Positions 61,928 through 64,000 of a stretch of 64,000 nucleotides of DNA are shown here, in pieces. Source of the stretch: Mycobacterium shimoidei (GTDB lineage Bacteria; Actinomycetota; Actinomycetes; Mycobacteriales; Mycobacteriaceae). The notes under the pieces were generated by a model. The model did not search any database, was not told where the DNA came from, and saw only the letters and a list, made by a program, of their open reading frames with translations. Position 1 is the stretch's first letter, and each line of letters starts with the position of its first letter. A program made the position numbers and the translations under genes. The stretch is taken from the NCBI GenBank assembly GCA_002101905.1, contig LQPU01000049.1:40042-104041 (forward strand), in the 5' to 3' direction.

Positions 61928-62515
61928 CTACTCGGCCGGCTTGGCTCTACCGCCTCCGGGCTTCCAGAGCACGTCGCCTTCAGGGTTGGCCAGCCGTGAC
62001 AGGATAAACAGCAAGTCGGACAGTCGATTCAGGTACTTCGCGGGCAACGTGTTGACCCCGGATGGATGTGATTCCACTGCGGCCCACGCCGAGCGCTCGG
62101 CGCGCCGCACCACCGTGCGAGCTACGTGCAACAACGCCGAGAGAGGTGAACCTCCTGGCAGCACAAAAGAATTCAGCGGCGGCAATCCTTCGTTGAACTC
62201 GTCGCACCATGCCTCCAGGCGGTCGACGTAATCCTGTGTCACCCGCAGCGGGGGGTACTTCGGGTTCTCCACCACCGGGGTGGAAAGGTCGGCGCCGGCG
62301 TCGAAGAGGTCGTTCTGAATCTGTCGGAGCACCCTGGTCAGCCGCTCGTCGGGATTTGCCAGGGCGAGAGCGGCGCCGATCGCCGCGTTGGCCTCGTCGC
62401 AGTCGGCATATGCCACCAGGCGGGCATCGTTTTTGGAGACCCGTGAGAAATCGCTCAGGCCGGTGGTCCCGTCGTCACCGGTGCGGGTGTAGATGCGGGT
62501 CAGATGTACGGCCAT
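61928..62515 (-). CDS. Cob(I)alamin adenosyltransferase, PduO/MMAB type (Rv1314c)
   Basis: 195-residue enzyme converting cobalamin to adenosylcobalamin. The ATP-binding N-terminus is TRIYTRTGDDGTTGLSDFSR, followed by YADCDEANAAIGAAL and the conserved RTVVRRAERSAW and LNRLSDLLFILSR helices. ATG at 62515 gives MAVHLTRIYTRTGD, as in Mtb. The IS-like gene Rv1313c next to it in Mtb is absent. Divergent from murA. Confidence 0.93.
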   Translation of the reverse strand: MAVHLTRIYTRTGDDGTTGLSDFSRVSKNDARLVAYADCDEANAAIGAALALANPDERLTRVLRQIQNDLFDAGADLSTPVVENPKYPPLRVTQDYVDRLEAWCDEFNEGLPPLNSFVLPGGSPLSALLHVARTVVRRAERSAWAAVESHPSGVNTLPAKYLNRLSDLLFILSRLANPEGDVLWKPGGGRAKPAE

Positions 62516-62536
62516 GGTCAAAACCGTACCGGCCGA

Positions 62537-62565
62537 CTGACAGCGGCGATACCGCTCACTAAACT
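62537..62565 (+). promoter_or_regulatory. Promoter of murA, leaderless
   Basis: CTGACA (62537-62542), exactly 17-nt spacer, TAAACT (62560-62565), then seven bases to the GTG at 62573. No ribosome site is present. Confidence 0.6.
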
Positions 62566-62572
62566 AACCGGG

Positions 62573-63826
62573 GTGGCGGAGCGTTTCGTGGTGACCGGCG
62601 GGAACCGGTTGTCAGGCGAAGTGGCTGTGGGGGGTGCTAAGAACAGCGTCCTCAAGTTGATGGCGGCCGCGCTGCTGGCCGAGGGCACCAGCACGATCAC
62701 CAATTGCCCCGACATTCTGGATGTCCCGTTGATGGCAGAAGTCCTGCGGGGCCTGGGCGCTACCGTCGAACTGACTGGGGACACCGCACGCATCACCTCC
62801 CCGGACGAGCCGAAGTACGACGCCGACTTCGCGGCGGTCCGCCAGTTCCGCGCGTCGGTCTGCGTATTGGGCCCCCTGGTCGGGCGGTGCAAGAGGGCCA
62901 AGGTCGCTCTGCCCGGCGGTGACGCCATCGGATCGCGCCCACTGGATATGCATCAGGCTGGGCTGCGGCAGCTCGGAGCGCGCTGCAACATCGAGCACGG
63001 CTGCGTCGTCGCTCAGGCGGACACGTTGCGGGGCGCGGAGATTCAGCTCGAGTTCCCGTCGGTGGGAGCGACCGAAAATATCTTGATGGCCGCGGTACTT
63101 GCCGAAGGCGTCACCACGATCCACAACGCGGCACGCGAGCCCGATGTGGTCGACCTGTGCACGATGCTGAACCAGATGGGGGCACAGATCGAGGGCGCGG
63201 GTTCACCAACGATGACGATCACCGGCGTTTCGCGGCTATATCCGACCGAGCATCGTGTGATCGGGGACCGGATCGTCGCGGCCACCTGGGGCATCGCGGC
63301 CGCCATGACCCGCGGGGACATCACGGTGACCGGCGTCGACCCGGCGCACTTGCAGCTCGTGCTGCACAAACTGCATGACGCCGGCGCCACGGTCACCCAG
63401 ACCGACGACAGTTTCCGGGTGGTCCAATACGAGCGCCCGAAGGCCATCAACGTTGCGACGCTGCCGTTTCCGGGGTTCCCGACAGATCTGCAGCCGATGG
63501 CGATCGGCCTGGCGGCAATCGCGGACGGCACGTCGATGATTACCGAAAACGTCTTCGAGGCACGCTTCCGGTTCGTCGAGGAGATGATCCGCCTGGGCGC
63601 CGACGCCCGCACCGACGGCCATCACGCCGTGGTGCGGGGGATCCCGCAACTGTCCAGCGCACCGGTGTGGGCCTCGGACATCCGGGCGGGCGCCGGCCTG
63701 GTCCTGGCTGGGCTGGTGGCCGACGGCGACACCGAGGTGCACGACGTGTTCCACATCGACCGCGGCTATCCCTTGTTTGTGGAGAACCTGGTCAGTCTCG
63801 GCGCCGAGATCGAGCGAGTAGAATAG
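62573..63826 (+). CDS. murA: UDP-N-acetylglucosamine 1-carboxyvinyltransferase MurA
   Basis: 417-residue enzyme of the first committed peptidoglycan step, adding enolpyruvate to UDP-GlcNAc. The substrate loop reads LPGGDAIGSRPLD: Asp117 replaces the Cys attacked by fosfomycin in other bacteria, as in Mtb, so the enzyme should be fosfomycin-insensitive. Other motifs are VGGAKNSVLKLMAAALLAEG and the C-terminal DIRAGAGLVLAGLVADG. GTG start set by the promoter. The rRNA operon follows directly. Confidence 0.95.
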   Translation: MAERFVVTGGNRLSGEVAVGGAKNSVLKLMAAALLAEGTSTITNCPDILDVPLMAEVLRGLGATVELTGDTARITSPDEPKYDADFAAVRQFRASVCVLGPLVGRCKRAKVALPGGDAIGSRPLDMHQAGLRQLGARCNIEHGCVVAQADTLRGAEIQLEFPSVGATENILMAAVLAEGVTTIHNAAREPDVVDLCTMLNQMGAQIEGAGSPTMTITGVSRLYPTEHRVIGDRIVAATWGIAAAMTRGDITVTGVDPAHLQLVLHKLHDAGATVTQTDDSFRVVQYERPKAINVATLPFPGFPTDLQPMAIGLAAIADGTSMITENVFEARFRFVEEMIRLGADARTDGHHAVVRGIPQLSSAPVWASDIRAGAGLVLAGLVADGDTEVHDVFHIDRGYPLFVENLVSLGAEIERVE

Positions 63827-63838
63827 CGGCAACAAAAC

Positions 63839-63877
63839 AACTCCGGTCCATCCCGAAGGGGAGCGACTATCGGAGTT
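63839..63877 (+). promoter_or_regulatory. Dyad between murA and the rRNA promoter
   Basis: AACTCCG (63839-63845) and CGGAGTT (63871-63877) flank a 25-nt loop that itself contains CCC-GAA-GGG. The right arm overlaps the -35 of the rRNA promoter, so the dyad may end murA transcripts or bind a regulator. Confidence 0.4.
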
Positions 63878-63904
63878 GACCGCCCTAATGTCGCGGAGTA
63901 TAGT
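63876..63904 (+). promoter_or_regulatory. Promoter of the ribosomal RNA operon
   Basis: TTGACC (63876-63881), 17-nt spacer, TATAGT (63899-63904). RNA should start around 63911. Only one promoter is seen between murA and the window end, matching the single-promoter arrangement reported for slow growers. Confidence 0.8.
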
Positions 63905-63926
63905 AGCAGGGTTGCCTGTTCACGGG

Positions 63927-63961
63927 TGTTGTTTGAGAACTCAATAGTGTGTTTGGTGGTT
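63927..63961 (+). promoter_or_regulatory. rRNA leader antitermination region (BoxA type)
   Basis: The conserved mycobacterial rRNA leader segment TGTTTGAGAACTCAATAGTG lies in this region, containing a BoxA-like core where Nus factors act. It is followed by the T/G-rich stretch typical of the region before 16S rRNA. The 16S gene starts beyond the window. Confidence 0.75.
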
Positions 63962-64000
63962 TTGTTTGTTGTTGTTTTTGCCGCATTCTGATGCCCCCGT

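Noticed and set aside
63961..64000. Start of 16S rRNA inside the window
   Set aside because: Only leader sequence is seen; the conserved 16S 5' end (GAGTTTGATCCTGG) does not appear before the window ends.

Overview
The window reads as chromosome from a slow-growing, high-GC Mycobacterium. Gene content and order follow the M. tuberculosis (Mtb) stretch Rv1256c to Rv1315 almost without interruption, ending at the promoter and leader of a ribosomal RNA operon just downstream of murA. AtpE carries methionine where Mtb AtpE has Ala63. That substitution is the documented basis of natural bedaquiline tolerance in M. xenopi and a few relatives, so the M. xenopi group is the most likely source. The species call is an inference from one residue plus synteny. 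Gene names rest on recalled family and Mtb knowledge, since no database search was possible.

Layout. 1-2022: a partial CYP130-type P450 and a glycolate-oxidase-like flavoprotein. 2136-6745: a SHOCT protein, UdgB, a luciferase-like monooxygenase, a Ddn-like protein, a HIT protein and a PatB-type aminotransferase. 6766-10153: amidase, the pH-sensing-type adenylyl cyclase (Rv1264), a probable mcr11 small RNA on the minus strand, and the AbmR-position gene. 10150-11529: a membrane-anchored trypsin-like protease sits where Mtb has pknH-embR-lprA. 11805-16700: an ABC exporter pair (Rv1272c/Rv1273c) and the lipoproteins LprB and LprC. 16778-23343: SixA-type phosphatase, an SbcD/SbcC-like pair, a second Ddn-like protein and a GMC oxidoreductase. 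23416-28799: the oppBCDA peptide importer. 28967-33690: carbonic anhydrase, then a sulfate-assimilation operon cysD-cysNC-cysQ-like-rrf2. 33694-38519: an accessory stretch with two VOC proteins, a luciferase-like oxidoreductase, a secreted DUF4185 (GH183-like) protein and a Fic protein next to tRNA-Arg(CCG).

38784-53211: argS-lysA-thrA-thrC-thrB, rho, a FadD1-like ligase, rpmE, prfA, prmC, a Sua5/YrdC protein and wecA. 53499-61468: the complete F1Fo ATP synthase operon, with the mycobacterial b-delta fusion and an AtpI-position gene. 61483-63826: a DUF2550 protein, the cobalamin adenosyltransferase and murA, followed by the rRNA promoter and BoxA-type leader. The 16S gene itself is not reached.

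Most genes are conserved housekeeping genes. The points most worth following are the AtpE Ala63Met variant, the candidate mcr11 RNA enclosed by a 10-bp inverted repeat with a good minus-strand promoter, a CysQ-like gene embedded in the sulfate operon and overlapping rrf2, a Fic gene bracketed by an 11-bp direct repeat beside a tRNA, a four-box palindromic intergenic element at 29497-29592, and many promoters placed for leaderless transcripts. No CRISPR array, insertion sequence or prophage was seen.
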